Assembly: GCA_050084985.1 (NCBI GenBank)
Contig: JBITNC010000001.1
Coordinates: 213,342,001-213,406,000, forward strand
DNA: 64,000 bases
Reading direction: 5' to 3'
Origin: Nageia nagi
Taxonomy: Eukaryota; Pinophyta
Made by a program: the position numbers and the translations under genes. Positions 47,620-59,543 of the stretch are shown here, piece after piece. Each line of letters opens with the position of its first letter. Position 1 is the first letter of the stretch. The notes below the pieces were generated by a model, which did no database searches, was not told where the DNA came from, and saw only the letters and a list, made by a program, of their open reading frames with translations.

Positions 47620-50478
47620 AGCCTCCCTATAACTCTCATACTATTGTAATAATTCCAATAAAGTCATCTTAATTGGAGACATTTTTAATTGTTGTTGAAG
47701 AGCACCTTTTATTGAAACTCTAGGTTGTTGCAGAGGAGGTATTGGTTGTATATTAATTGGGTTTGATATCGATTGACTTTTTCATGGATTATCCTATTTA
47801 TTTTGATATTGTTGTGCTCTTGTAGCTATACCAATCATATGTATTGAATTGTCTATAGTCCCTATAAATGGTGTATCCTTATTATTCCATGTATAGTTCA
47901 TTTGGTTTGGGATGGTTGCTACATTGTTGGCCTAATGTGAAGGTAAGGGGTTTTGATATATCTGTAAATTTTGATTTGAAGGCATAATAGGATTATCCAC
48001 ATCTATTTTTTGACTATCTATCAAGTCTTGAATTTTATGTTGTAAAGTTCAACATCTATTTGTATTGTGTCCTTTTTGTCTATGATAGGCACAAAATTCA
48101 TTTTCCTTATACCATTTGATTCCCTTAGCATTAGGATTTTTAGGTTTTATATCAGGTAATCTAATCATACCATTATCACATAATTTTTTAAGTATTTCAA
48201 CTAATGGTTCTGATAATGGGGTAAAATTTCTTTTAGGCTTAGGTTCAACATTTTCTTCGACTTTTGAAGCTTGACCAGAATCTTCTGTCATAGCTATTTG
48301 ATTATTTTGTGGTTGTTTAGTACTATTTTCATGTTGATTACCCTTTTTGTATTCTTTTTTCTTGAGCTTTAGTTCTCCATCTTGAATTTTAACTCTTTCT
48401 ATAACTACTACCTGAGCAATAGCTTCTTTGAAAGTTTTATGTTGTTGAATTTGGAGAACACTAGCTATTGGTCTTAGACAACTTTGACTAAATAACTTAA
48501 CCACTTCCTCCTGTGGTATTGTATAAGGTATACTAGTGAGTATAGCTCACCATCTCGAGATGTAATCTTGTATAGTTTCATCAGGAAATTGTTGCAATCT
48601 TATGAGATTAGTAATTGAAGATCTTTCTTTAATATTGATCCTAAAGTGCTCAAGAAATTGATTAGCCAGTTGTTTGAATGTATATAAACTATGCATAGGT
48701 AAATTATTATACCAATCTAAAGCTTGGCTTACGAGTGTTATAGGAAATATACGTAACATTAATGAGTCATCATTGGCTATCTGATAACTAGAAAATGTAA
48801 ATTTTCTTAAATGTTCTTTGGGGTCTTCTCTTCCTTTAAATGATTCTATCTTAGGAAATTCAAACCTATATGGTAGTTTCTTTTTTGGAACACTTGGATG
48901 AATAGGTTCATTGCAAATGTTCTTATAATTTAACTTTTGAATTCCTTGAACATTCATTTCTCGATTTATAAAGTCCTTCATAAAGTCTTCTAATTCTTTA
49001 TCAGTTCTATGACCTTGAGTGTGTCTATGATGTCTTTGAGTATTTGGATCCTTTTCAAAAATTGATCTTGAAGTGTAAGACTCATGGTTAGGAGGAAACT
49101 CCAATGGTGGTGGAGGCAATATTTTAAGAGGTGAATGTCGTCATAGAATAGGGATTCTAGGAGGTCTTTGGGGTATCCCTTTTCCATGTAGATCTTTTCC
49201 TCTGTAATCAAGTTGTCTTATTTGATTTTGAGTTTGTTCCACCCAACTTTTAATAGAATTTTGCTTTTGTTTATCATATAATTTTTGCAGTTCTAATTCC
49301 TTATCCATTTCCTTTTGTAGTAAAATGGTTGTCTCTCTATCCATCACTTCTTGTGTGTCTAAGTAAGGATCTCGATATCTTTGTATTTGACTTCCTTTAG
49401 GAGTTTCCAATTTTAAGTTCTTTATTTTTTCATATTCATCCAACTATCTTTGTTTTTCTTTCTCCATACGTAAATATTGTTCCCTTTTTATTTTTTCATC
49501 CTCTAATTCTTTAAGTTGTAATTCCTATAAGCAAAGTTGAATCTCATGTTCTTTATGAAGTCTTTTCTTTTCTTGTTCTAGGAATTCACTTCTTTCTTTG
49601 TTGGCTTGTTCTTCTTCTATGAATTTCCTTTTATCCCTAAGAAGTTTGTCTTCCATTTCTTTTAATATATCCTCTTGTTTCTGAATTTTAATGAATTCAT
49701 CAACCTCGTTTAAAAGAGATTGCATCTCTGCGGCCTTTTTAATATCACTAGCATGTGTTTTCATGAATTTTTGACCAGCTTTTATTTTATGTAATCATCA
49801 TTCTTCTAGTTCTTCGTAAGAAGGTATCTCTTCTATTTTGTACTTAGATGTCCTTCTATGTAATCCTCCCTTTGAAGAATAAGATTTCTCTATTTGCTTT
49901 ATTGAAGGATCTCTTTGAGATAAATTGCTCGTAGGTATTGATATTTCATTTCTTCCTAATTCTAGAGATCTATGAGAAAAAGAAGTTCCCTCTTTTTGGA
50001 TTAATGAACTAACCTTTCAACCGTTTGATAATAGAAGAATGACTCTATCATATTTAACTTTATATGGTTTAGTCTCTGGTATCGCTATGGTTTTGGCTCA
50101 AGATTTATCCTCATCTATTTCTAAGTTATTACGTCTATGATTTTGTTTTTCAACATCTCCCGGTAAACTAGAAGATGTCTTAGGAATAGCCCTATGTCTA
50201 GCTAGGCATCAATGAATTTCAATTAACTTTTCATCTAACACCTGCATTCTAGCCTTAGTAGTAAGATCTTCTATACTTTATTTTTGCAATCTAGATTGAT
50301 CATAACCCCAAATCAAATCTTTACTTTCATAACGAACTACTCATGAATCTGATTCATCTAAAGGAGGTGGCCTCATAACTGAATACTCTATCAAATCCAT
50401 ATTATCTAAATCTATTTCTTGTATTTCAAATGGGTGTTCTCCCATTTTCTTAGCGATCATACTTCTAGTTTGAACCAT
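47620..50478 (-). pseudogene. Gag of element G with long N-terminal coiled coil
   Basis: ATG at 50476-50478, then 'MVQTRSMIAKKMGEHPFEI'. An unusually long Lys/Glu-rich coiled coil follows (about 49440-49764), with heptad-like 'LLNEVDEFIKIQKQEDILKE'. The capsid (48547-48880) has 'FRFEFP'-like 'YRFEFPKIESFKGREDPKEH' and 'DWYNNLP'. The nucleocapsid knuckle reads 'CAYHRQKGHNTNRC' at about 48050-48090, the C-x2-H variant seen in Tat gags, followed by 'TLQHKIQDLID'. A Gln/Pro-rich region leads to protease. Several stops sit at former Gln, Arg or Trp codons. Confidence 0.85.
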
Positions 50479-52297
50479 TTTTAGATATCATAAACAAGCA
50501 TCGTCAAAAAGAAACTCTATTTTTATCTTTTATATTATATTTTCAAGAAAACAATTTAATGCACAAATAGCCTATATGCAAAACCTACTTTTAACGATGT
50601 GATTATCTTCTTTAACTTTTTCACATATTTTTAATATCTAAGTTAAATGAATGATATGAGTTGTTTATTTTAATCTTTTTTAATTTTTCTAGTTTGTTTT
50701 GACTAGTCAAGTGTTAAACGAGGTAGGTTGGGTAATTCTAATGTTTGCAAGTTTCTATGGCTTTTGGCTTGGTTCTAGATGAGTCTCCTTTTTTGACTCC
50801 TACCTAAAGGAAAGTTACCTTGGTCATCACCTCCAAGTGTAACTAGCTCTATGGCTTCAAGTGTGTTATATCGGTGGTTATAAAGAGATAAGAATTAATG
50901 GTTGGTAGTGACATCCAACTTGTTAATGTTCAATTATACCTTTAAAGCTTTATGAAATGCATTTAAATAAGTAAAGTACATTTATGCATACTACCCTCCC
51001 AAACATTCATGTCCATTTATTTATCTTATTTTAATGTGATGCAATCAAAGTTTATTTTAAGTGAATCTTGACCTTAATAGATCCCATTGTTCTTTTTAAT
51101 TATAATGTGATTCATTATCCAACCTCTTAATGATGTTCATTAACTCCTTCCAGCTGTGGAAGTCTTATATGTGATAAATTCCCTCTTCTTACTAGTCACA
51201 TATCTCTTCAACCTCCAATGGAGTGGTAAGAGTAGACTTAGTAAAAAGCCATTAAATGTGGATAAATTAATTAAGTTAGGTTCAATTACTCCTCCAAGGG
51301 TCACCTCCCTTCAACTTCCAATGGAGTGGTAAGGGCAGACTTCTTTAAGAGTGTTAATATGAAGTATGTTTCCAAATAAAATGTAAATAAATTTTACCTC
51401 TTTCACTTAACTTATTTCTGATCACTTAGGATCACTTAAAGCACAAAAGTGAGAGCATACTTTGTTAAGTGAAAGTCCGTAGTGTATTCGAATCCCTCCA
51501 ATTCATTAACCTTTTAATATGATTTACACTACCAAAAACCCAATTTATTTCCTTTAAGTTCATTCCAAATTAAATGTGAATCATTTACCCCTTCCAATTG
51601 TGGGAAGTATTATGTGTAGTAAATTAGATTTTCTTACTAGTAAGAGGTCATTATGTGTGGGTAAATTAGCCAAATTAATGACAATGTGATTGTGAGAGAA
51701 AAGAAAAATTAATTACTCCTTCTTATCCAATCTATTCTGGTCACCTTAGATCGCATGAAGCGTAAAGGGAGAGCATAAGTAGATAAGATAAAAAGTATTA
51801 ATGTGTTCGTACCCTTCAGCCAAACATGAAAAGTAAATACATAACATTTGACATAACATAAAATAAATTAATAAACAATGCATTTAATCTTTTCTACCCA
51901 TTCTTATATGCATTCTAGGAAAAGGAATCACATTCAAAAATATTCTTCCATTTTAACAATACATTATGCATTTTATTTAAATTTTTTTGGAATAACAAAA
52001 GAGGCAAAATGACCTGGATATGAGTCATTGATGTTTATATAGAGGTCACTGGCATTTATATTGAGTCATCAACATTCAATCCCAATCATTGGTGTTCAAT
52101 CTAGATTACTTTATAAAACACTGGCATTCCTTCTGAGTCATCAGTGTCCGATTGCCAGTCGTTGGCATTTCTGCAATAGATTTCTTGAAATACATAGAAT
52201 GCAAAATTTGAAGTTAGTTCATGGAGAAATTCAAATAACCAAAAAATAGAAAGGTAAAATATTTTTAAAACAAAAAACCTCCCTATTGATAACAAAA
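50479..52297 (-). other. 5' leader of element G
   Basis: About 1.8 kb without a supported frame. It contains scattered duplications: CAATGGAGTGGTAAG at about 51220 and 51320, and an ATCACTTA/GAGAGCATA segment at about 51425-51450, with a diverged copy at 51740-51770. A cluster of TCATCGATGTT-like words at 52020-52170 matches words in the LTR and near the PPT. Confidence 0.55.
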
Positions 52298-52316
52298 GGC
52301 CCTCCTTCTAGTGCCA
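52298..52316 (-). other. Primer-binding site of element G
   Basis: Read on the minus strand: TGGCACTAGAAGGAGGGCC, three bases from the LTR end. It resembles TGGCGCTAGAAGGAGGGCC, a leader start I know from plant Tat-type elements, with the CpG decayed to CA. The exact primer tRNA was not checked. Confidence 0.7.
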
Positions 52317-52319
52317 GAA

Positions 52320-53166
52320 TGTTGCAGTGAAAATAAAGCTGGAATGTAGAATAACATGAAACACAAATTATTCTTAAATCTTCACTGAAACTCAAATTAT
52401 GTAAGATAGATAAACATGCTACAATTGTAAAATGATATTGATTTTCAGTTAAAACTACAATTTGCCCTTGGAAGGGACTTTTACAAATGCCATTTGCCAA
52501 AATAAGAGTATTAGATCTCCATTGTTTTTGATTTGCTTGCTTCTCTCCTTGATATGAACCTATAAATCCTACACACATGCAAAAGACAATACCATCAAAT
52601 CATCTATGTATAACATGAATTGAATTGAAACTAGCATAAAACAATAAAATGTATAAGCTCACAAGATTTTGGTAGCATTACCTTACTTTAAAAATGGGTC
52701 AAGATTCTCTCTCATTTACTTTGTATTAACTTGTATTTATAGATTTTAGATGGGATATTCAAAAGGCTGGTAAGAGGAAGTGAACAACCACCATAGGTCG
52801 TAACTGACCCCCTCTATACACCTCATCTTGGAAAGATGAGTCATTTCAAGTCTCTCTCACCATTTTGGTTTCTTGTTCGATTGTTGCAGAGTCATCAGTG
52901 TTTGGCCTACGAATGCCGATGATCACCTCAAAATGTCAATGACTGTATAAGGTCATTGGCGACTGGGTTTTTAACTTTGTGATAATATTAACTGACTACC
53001 TAATAGCCAATTTTACCTAAAAAGAGTCATGTGACCACCCATTTTGCATGTAATCGATGGGATCTATCCAATAATAGGGTTTTTAGACCTATTTTATATT
53101 GTTGCGAACAGTTATGATTATTTTAATGTTTACTAATTAAAAAGGAGACATTTTTAAGTGTCTACA
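52320..53166 (-). repeat. 5' LTR of element G
   Basis: Partner of 35361-36208, 847 bp, TGTTGCAG to GTGTCTACA. The TATA box CTATAAATAC on the minus strand is at 52734-52743 and would drive gag-pol; transcription should begin some 30 bases below it. Confidence 0.95.
52734..52743 (-). promoter_or_regulatory. TATA box in the 5' LTR of element G
   Basis: CTATAAATAC on the minus strand, unchanged in both LTRs of element G (other copy 35774-35783), which are otherwise diverged by several percent nearby. Confidence 0.65.
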
Positions 53167-53980
53167 CATATATCAATGCATATGGACTACCCTTAATTGC
53201 TAACTTTATAGTGATTCTATCTACCCATAATACCCAATTTAGCTTCTCATGCTAGGTCTAGGGATTATCCTCTACAATTCTCTTAATAATCCTTAACAAA
53301 TTCCTTTTTTTCAGCTCAACAAGTCCATTACCTTATGGATAGTAATTTAAGGAAGTTTTCTAGTAGATTCCATACCTGATAACAAAATTGGTGATATTTA
53401 TCCCTATAAATGCCAAGCCATTGTTAGAGATGATCATTTGAGGGATTCCATACTTGGTAATAAACTTTTCAATTAATTTTAGAATAGCTTTCTAATTTAC
53501 CTCTTTAATAGCTTTCACTTTGGTGGCCTATCTAGTGAAATAGTTGATGGCGATGAGGATGAATTTATGCTTAATTAAGGAATTTGGATTAATAATCTTA
53601 ACAAAGTCTAATCCCCATTGTTGGAAAGGTTCTTCCACCTAAATTGGTTCTAATGGTAAAGTTGCTTTTCTCTTCCTACCTAAAAACCTTTGACATTTCT
53701 CACAACATTGAATCTTTGTAAAAGCATCTCTAAATATAGTGGGCTAGTACTAACTTGCTTGAATTATTTTACTCACTATTGTATAACTAGAATAATGACA
53801 TCTAGATACCCTAGAATGAAACTCTTTGATCAGATTTTCTATCTTAGATGAAGGTATACACCTTGGAAATATTCCATCATGATTTCTCCTATATAGCACT
53901 TGGTTAATTTTTATATATTTTTGGGCATGAATTTTAAATCTTCTCCTCCATGATATGTTCAAATGTATAGGGAGTTTACA
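53167..53980 (-). pseudogene. Integrase N-terminal and core part of element F
   Basis: Zinc-binding part: His in 'SRCHYSSYTIV', then 'YWPTIFRDAF' and 'CCEKCQRF'. Core: first Asp in 'WGLDFVKII'. The second site reads 'IISNNGLAF', so the catalytic Asp of S-D-N-G is Asn. Glu is kept in 'GLVELKKRN'. The frame reaches 'GSPYALIY' at the CATAT duplication, where element G interrupts it. The rest of the integrase is at 34930-35355. Confidence 0.85.
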
Positions 53981-54069
53981 AGATTTAAAACACCTATTTA
54001 ACTATCCCATATAATCATTTTCCTCCATACGTAGTTCCTCATCCAAAATTACTTATTTAATTAAATACA

Positions 54070-55400
54070 CACTATATTTTTCTCTATAGCATCCCTATCT
54101 AATTATTCACAAAAGGCCTTTCCCTTTATGATCTTAGTAGGTCTGATTTTCACATCATATCTTAAAATTCTAGAAATCCATCTAGGTCTCCCCTCTCTAA
54201 TTTGTCTTTTAATTATGTAAGATCTAACATCTATATGTGTGGTCAAGACCAAGACTCTACTCTAACTTACATAATATTTCAACTTTTCCAAAGACTTTAG
54301 TATTGCTAGGACTTATTTTTCTAATAAAGTATACTTCTTTTCACTCTTATTCATAGTTTGACTAAAAAAAGTAATAGGATATTCTTTATTCTTTTCAAAT
54401 TTCTATGTTAGGATGGTCATGATACTTGAACTAGATCCATATGTATACAAAATGAATTCTTTGCTGAAATCTAGGTCCCTTAAGATAAGCACCCTAGTTA
54501 TTGCAAACTTGATTCTTTGAAATGCTTCTTTTCCTTCTTTAGTCCATTTGAACATAGAATTTTTGTTTAACATGAGAGTAATAGGTTTGATAATTCTTGA
54601 AAAATCTTTAACAAATCTTATTACAAAGTTAATTTATCATAGAAAATATTGTAAGGCCTTTTTGTTTGAAGGGAGAGATAGTTTGTCTTTTGCTTCTATC
54701 TTATCTAGATCGATATGCCAAATTTCTTTTGAAATGATAATTCTAAGAAGCTTTCTCTCATCCATTGAAACAATATAATTTTTTATATTTAAACAAATTC
54801 CATACCTTCTACATTTGATAAAATGTTGCTCTAGATGTTACACATGGGAACTTCTATCATGGGTGAAAATAGTGATATCATCCAAATATACTAGCATACT
54901 TTTATTTACCATATCTACAAAAGCATAGTCTATAGCTCTTTGAAAGGTTGCTCTTGCATTTGATAATCCAAAATTCATTCTTTGAAAATCAAATTTTCTC
55001 CATTTATTTGTAAAAGTTATTTTGAAATGATCTTCATTTTTTACCCAAACTTGGTTATACCCTAAAAAACCATCTAGTAATGAGAATCTTTTTGCTCTAG
55101 CCATAGTATTCAATATTTGTTCCATAGGTAGTAGTGGATAATGATACTTTAATGAGACTCTATTTAAACCTCTAAAATCCATGCATAATCAAATCTTTCC
55201 ATTTTTCTTTCTAACTAGAACTAAGTTTGCCACCTATGTAGAATGTTTAATAGGATATATGATACTAGCTTTATATAATTTCAAAACTACTTATTTCATT
55301 ACCACTTCAATTTTAGGGTTTAATAGCCTTTATTTCTATCTGATAAGCTTGGCATCTTTAATAAATTCTCTCATATGCTAAATTACAAATTTATTTAAAA
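54070..55400 (-). pseudogene. Reverse transcriptase and RNase H of element F
   Basis: RT: 'MDFRGLNRVSLKYHYPLLPM' (from 55182), 'GYNQVWV', 'MNFGLSNARATFQRAIDY' and the intact active site 'VYLDDITIFTHD' (about 54870). RNase H follows (54180-54560) with 'FILYTYGSSS', where Tyr replaces the expected catalytic Asp, 'PITFFSQTMNKSEKKYTLLE' and 'LKYYV'. Stops lie at 54838 and several later positions. Confidence 0.8.
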
Positions 55401-55824
55401 CCTTTAGGTCATCATATAACCAAGTAATTACATTAGCAAAAACTCTACAAAACTAAACAATCTCTTTGATCTGATCAAGTTTGTTACATATGTTGATTTT
55501 TAAAATTTTCTATAATGAATTTCATTCTCCTTATGATTATCAAGGTCTATAATTATACCATTTCTTATTACATAGTCATTTTTATTGAATAACACTTCAA
55601 ATGAGATCATATCTCTAGGAATTATATTATTATTCAGTTGGATTATATCTTGCTCCTGGAAGATATCAACATCTTCTTCTTTTGTGACATGACACATAGA
55701 TTACTATACAAAAAATTAATTTATTTGAGCCTCATCTCTAAATACTTGTTAAAAGGAATCAATATTTAAAATATAAGGTCTAAAGATAAGTTGAACCCCC
55801 TTTTTCCAAAACTAATCATTGGTG

Positions 55825-56210
55825 GGATCAAAACTAGCTCCCATTTGAGGAAATTCATCAGCTTCATGGTTCAACCTCTTTGGAATGGATTATATGTGCA
55901 AAGCTTTAAAATTTTCAAATAGATCCCAAACTCTATTCTTATAATACTTTAAATAATGATGTTTAATAGAACACTTACCTAAGAATTGGTTTACAATCAA
56001 CTCTAAATATCTTTTAATTTTCACATAGTGGATCTACATTTTAATTGCTTGCTCTAGGCCAAGGCAAAAGGCTTCATAATCAACTACATTATTGGTGTAC
56101 ATCCATGTGAGATTATAGGATAATTTATGTATTTTTTCTATTGGATCAATTAGGACAATCCTAGTACCTAAACCATATATAGACTTGGCTCCATCAAAGA
56201 ACATTTCTTA
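55825..56210 (-). pseudogene. Archaeal-type RNase H of element F, located before RT
   Basis: The minus strand reads 'FFDGAKSIYGLGTRIVLIDP' (first acidic site), 'YNLTWMYTNNVVDYEAF' (second, Glu) and 'LELIVNQFLGK'. In the last of these the preceding G-D-S has become R-Y-L, so the third site is lost. 'NHEADEFPQMGASFDP' carries the fourth. Two stops interrupt it. The domain sits between the protease (56500-56976) and the RT (55182 down), whereas in element G the equivalent domain sits after the ordinary RNase H. Confidence 0.75.
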
Positions 56211-56479
56211 GACCTCACCTCTTTTTAACTCTTCACTAGTGAGTTTTAGGATGAAGAACTTTGTTTCCATAAAACAATAATTCCTAAACTCCATGTTATA
56301 AATGGTTTTAAGCATATTCATAAACATGAGATCTTTAGTTTACAATTCTTCCAACAATAGCTCACTCTCTTCTAACTCACTTAGAATTACATCGATCTCT
56401 TCCTTCTTTTCTATATGAAAATCAAAAAGTTTTTCATTATACAACCTTACTCTCTTATCCCCATAAGAAATTAAATAAT

Positions 56480-57000
56480 GAGTGTAATCCATTGCTAAAT
56501 AACCCCCTATTTTTGCTATGAATTCTTTAGATAGACATAACCCAAAAAAAGGAGGAAGGTCAACTACTACAATTTCTTAAGTGATCAAGAAGGACACCTA
56601 TGTATCTTGAAAACTATGTCCTTGATAACTCTAATAGTTTAACTAGGGTTGAGTCTAACTGCAACACTCCTATTGATGTTCTAGTGAGAGGTAGCTCCAT
56701 TACATCACATACTAATTTAGGCATGATGGTAGTGGCTACTCTAGAATCAACTGCACAATTATGTAGCATATACCACTCAAACTCCAAAGTCATATAAAAA
56801 GTTGGTAGTTTATTTTTTCCCATCCTTGGATACTTGGATGTCTCAAACAAATTTATTACCCTATCCATCCCTTCATTTAATGTTGTAAGAGATGATTTAA
56901 GTAAATCAATTTGCCCAAGGATTTTTAAAGCATCAAATAAAGATATTTTTGAAGGGGTTCTCTTTAATTCTTCCAAAATATTGAAATCATGAATGAATAG
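56480..57000 (-). pseudogene. Aspartic protease of element F
   Basis: A 120-residue open stretch (56614-56976) contains 'LHNCAVDSRVATTIMP', where this family has D-S-G; the Gly is now Arg next to the catalytic Asp. 'VCDVMELPLTRTS' follows and, after a stop, 'VVVDLPPFFGLCLSKEFIAK' and 'GGYLAMDYTH' complete the fold. Confidence 0.75.
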
Positions 57001-57539
57001 AGGCTTACCTTCTTTATCAGTAAACCTTTGTTGAAACTACTAAGTATCATCACTCTTTTTTGATGCCTAGTGAGTGAGGGGAACCTTAAATTTTGGAACA
57101 TCTGATCACCAACTTCAATCACTTTAGGCATCTATCTAGCTTTCAAAATTAAAAATTTATGAGGTGCAACCTCTTTTGGGAGTGTAGTGTTTGTAGAACT
57201 AGGACCTATACTAAACTTCTTAGGGGTTACTAAATCATGACCTTTTAAAGTTTTAGCTCTTTTTATCTAGTAGATTTGATACATGAGGCTTCTTTATAGA
57301 CCTTGTCTCTATAGCAAAAACACCTACATTACCTGGGGTAAAATTCATCAAATTTACATTTTGACTCAAGTCATCAGCCATGCTAGGTGGAGGAATTTCT
57401 CCACTTTTAGACAAATAATCTTGATATTGATATATAGGGTAAGAAGTTTATTCATGAGCATCATTTCAAGCTAAACATAAACCTACTATTTTCCTAGAAG
57501 AAGAAGCTTGATTTGTATCTTCTAATAACACATGCTAAT

Positions 57540-58660
57540 CTTGAATTTTTTCTATAGCTAGATATGGGAATCTCCTAGAATTATTTTATCTACTTAAGAG
57601 GGTGATATGGTTTACCATATTCCTACATAAAGCTTTCAAGTTTTGTATCTTGCTTTTAGAGGAAGTTACTTGATTTATCCTTAACTAGTGTGGGGTTGGA
57701 ACAGCCATAAGAACTCTTAGAATAGGCAAGGCTAATGGGAATTGTTGAGTTAATGTAAGAATACTAGTTAGAGGTAGGGCCATATAAATTGATAAAGTTA
57801 TTATTACCTAATTTTGTGGTAACATTAGAAAGTATGGCATTGACATGCAACTAGGTAGTTTTTCTACTAAAAAGAGATAAGCTTTAGCAAACATTACTTG
57901 TCTCTAGACCTCTAAAAAAGTGGTTACTCTAGAATTTTGAATTTGCAAAGAGAGATCTAGAGGGAAGGCTCTTAAATAATACATCAAAGCTTGATATTCC
58001 TAGGGCCTAACTGATACTATAACCCTTTTTCAAGATTTTTGAAATCTAATATTAAAATATGGAATATTCTCTTATTCATGTCTTTTGATAGAGGTGAACT
58101 GAGTTAGTAAGGAGAAGGGGTCTCTTACTTCATTAAATTCTAGGATGAAAGGCTCTACCAATTGAACTTAGGAAGTTATAGATCTACTAGTAAGGCTTCT
58201 ATACCAATCAAGAACCCTACCATTGAAAGATTATGCTAGTAGTCTTACCATGACATCTTCATACTAAATATTATGGAGCTTAACCAAATCAGCTACATCT
58301 ACATAGTGCTCATAGGTTATCTTCTCTATGGTGGTGTCAAACTCAAGTAGATTTTTAAATATGTTTCCTGGGATATCATGCAATGTAGCTAGAGCCAAAG
58401 GTACCCCATCATCTCATGCAAGATAGATATTTAGAGTAAGATTCACCATTTTTGGAGGAGCAATCTTAGTATGAATGTTGAATGGTACTATTTTGAATAG
58501 AGATTCCAAAGAGTTGATACTACTCAAAGATCTAGACTTGATCATGGTCTTTCTTCTAGGAGTACCAAGTTTTTTAAAATCTAGGACCTCTTTAGCTATT
58601 TTGGATTTTGGTCTAGTCCACATAAACTCTAATAGCAACTAAAGAATTTAGGTTTAGGAA
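57540..58660 (-). pseudogene. Gag of element F
   Basis: Capsid-type sequence: 'HDIPGNIFKNLLEFD', 'YEHYVDVADLVKLHNI', 'YEDVMVRLLA', 'GRVLDWYRSL', 'RDPFSLLTQFTSIKRHE' and 'FNIRFQK' in order from about 58400 to 58030. Spacing is that of plant gypsy gags. A basic N-terminal part occupies 58414-58638. I see no zinc knuckle in the following 500 bases. Several stops. Confidence 0.75.
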
Positions 58661-58734
58661 GTAGTAATGAGAACTATAAATCTACCTTGATGTGTACCAT
58701 CAATACTGCTTCTAATAGAGTCACCAATGAAATT

Positions 58735-58768
58735 TTTTGAGTCTCACTAGGTGTGCCAAAAGATATAC
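58735..58768 (-). other. Leader motif of element F next to the 5' LTR
   Basis: Read on the minus strand just inside the LTR: TTTTGGCACACCTAGTGAGAC, resembling the TTTGGCACGCC..GGTGGGAC leader of Tat-type elements and with the CpG again decayed. It probably marks the primer-binding region. Confidence 0.5.
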
Positions 58769-59543
58769 TATTGATAAAAATTATGTAATATATGCACCCA
58801 TGAGCAATACAATCAAAGTATATCATGAATAGGCTAACATAATAACCTAATCTCTAGAGTAAGTCAATTTCTTATCCATTAGGGTGGATGAAAGAGCAAA
58901 TAACAAGAAAGGGATGAAATGATATAGAGTGCAAGAAATGAAATAAAAGAGGTAGGGTGGAGTAAATAAATTCAAGAAATTTTGGTCTTACTTATGATGT
59001 CATCCTTCTCTACACTCATTCTTTTGGCTAAAATGGGCTTCACTTTATTTTGTTGATGTTACATTCTTTTATGCTTCAAAATCAATTGACTTAGCCATCA
59101 TGGAACTTTTAACACTACCTATTGATGTCACTAGTCCTAGGGTCTAATTTTAGAAGAGCCTATACTCTATTAACATCACTTCTTTTATGCCCTAGAACAC
59201 TTAACTACTATGAAACATTTAACACTACTTGTTGACATCACTACCTTTAGGGTCTAGTTTTAGACAAGCTACTATTTTGCTAACATCACTTCCTTTTATT
59301 CTCTAGAACACTTAACCATCATAAAACTTTTAACACTACTTGCTGACATCACTATTCCCAAGGTTTAATTTTAGAAGAACCTCTACTTTTCTAACATCAC
59401 TTCTTTCATTACCCTATAATTTCTTACACTTAGTATATTTTCTCATCAAAACTATTCAAAAGCTTACTAAAACACTCTTGTTATAGATAAGAACAATACA
59501 TGCTAAGAAGCTACTAGGGTGTTGGACTATGTATGCATATACA
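58769..59543 (-). repeat. 5' LTR of element F, internally deleted
   Basis: Aligns with both ends of 29537-31092 but is 775 bp instead of 1556 bp. GGTAGGG at about 58950 runs straight into TGGAGTAAATAA, the sequence that follows the second GTAGGG in the full LTR. Ends GCATATACA, then the TSD ATGAG. Confidence 0.85.

Larger units (their letters stand above)
35361..53166 (-). mobile_element. Element G: 17.8-kb Tat/Ogre-like retrotransposon
   Basis: A complete minus-oriented element with LTRs of 847-848 bp, a PBS (52298-52316), a PPT (36209-36223) and an exact 5-bp TSD. Internal order 5' to 3' is leader, gag, protease, acidic linker, RT, RNase H, archaeal-type RNase H, integrase, sense extra ORF, tandem repeats, antisense PMD ORF and PPT. 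The second RNase H and the size place it in the Tat group. By hand I count about 50 LTR mismatches, mostly transitions. The polyprotein has many stops, so it is not autonomous now. Confidence 0.92.
29537..59543 (-). mobile_element. Element F: Tat-type element interrupted by element G
   Basis: Two parts, 29537-35360 and 53167-59543, make one minus-oriented element. Read 5' to 3' these are the 5' LTR (58769-59543), gag, protease, an archaeal-type RNase H, RT, RNase H and integrase. Integrase is split by G and continues at 35355 downward. A large extra ORF and the 3' LTR (29537-31092) follow. Integrase homology runs up to the CATAT duplication on both sides of G, showing that the two parts were once joined. 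Confidence 0.85.

Noticed and set aside
49525-49764. Host coiled-coil (myosin or kinesin-like) protein
   Set aside because: It is in the gag region of G, between the start codon and capsid, with the same direction as pol.
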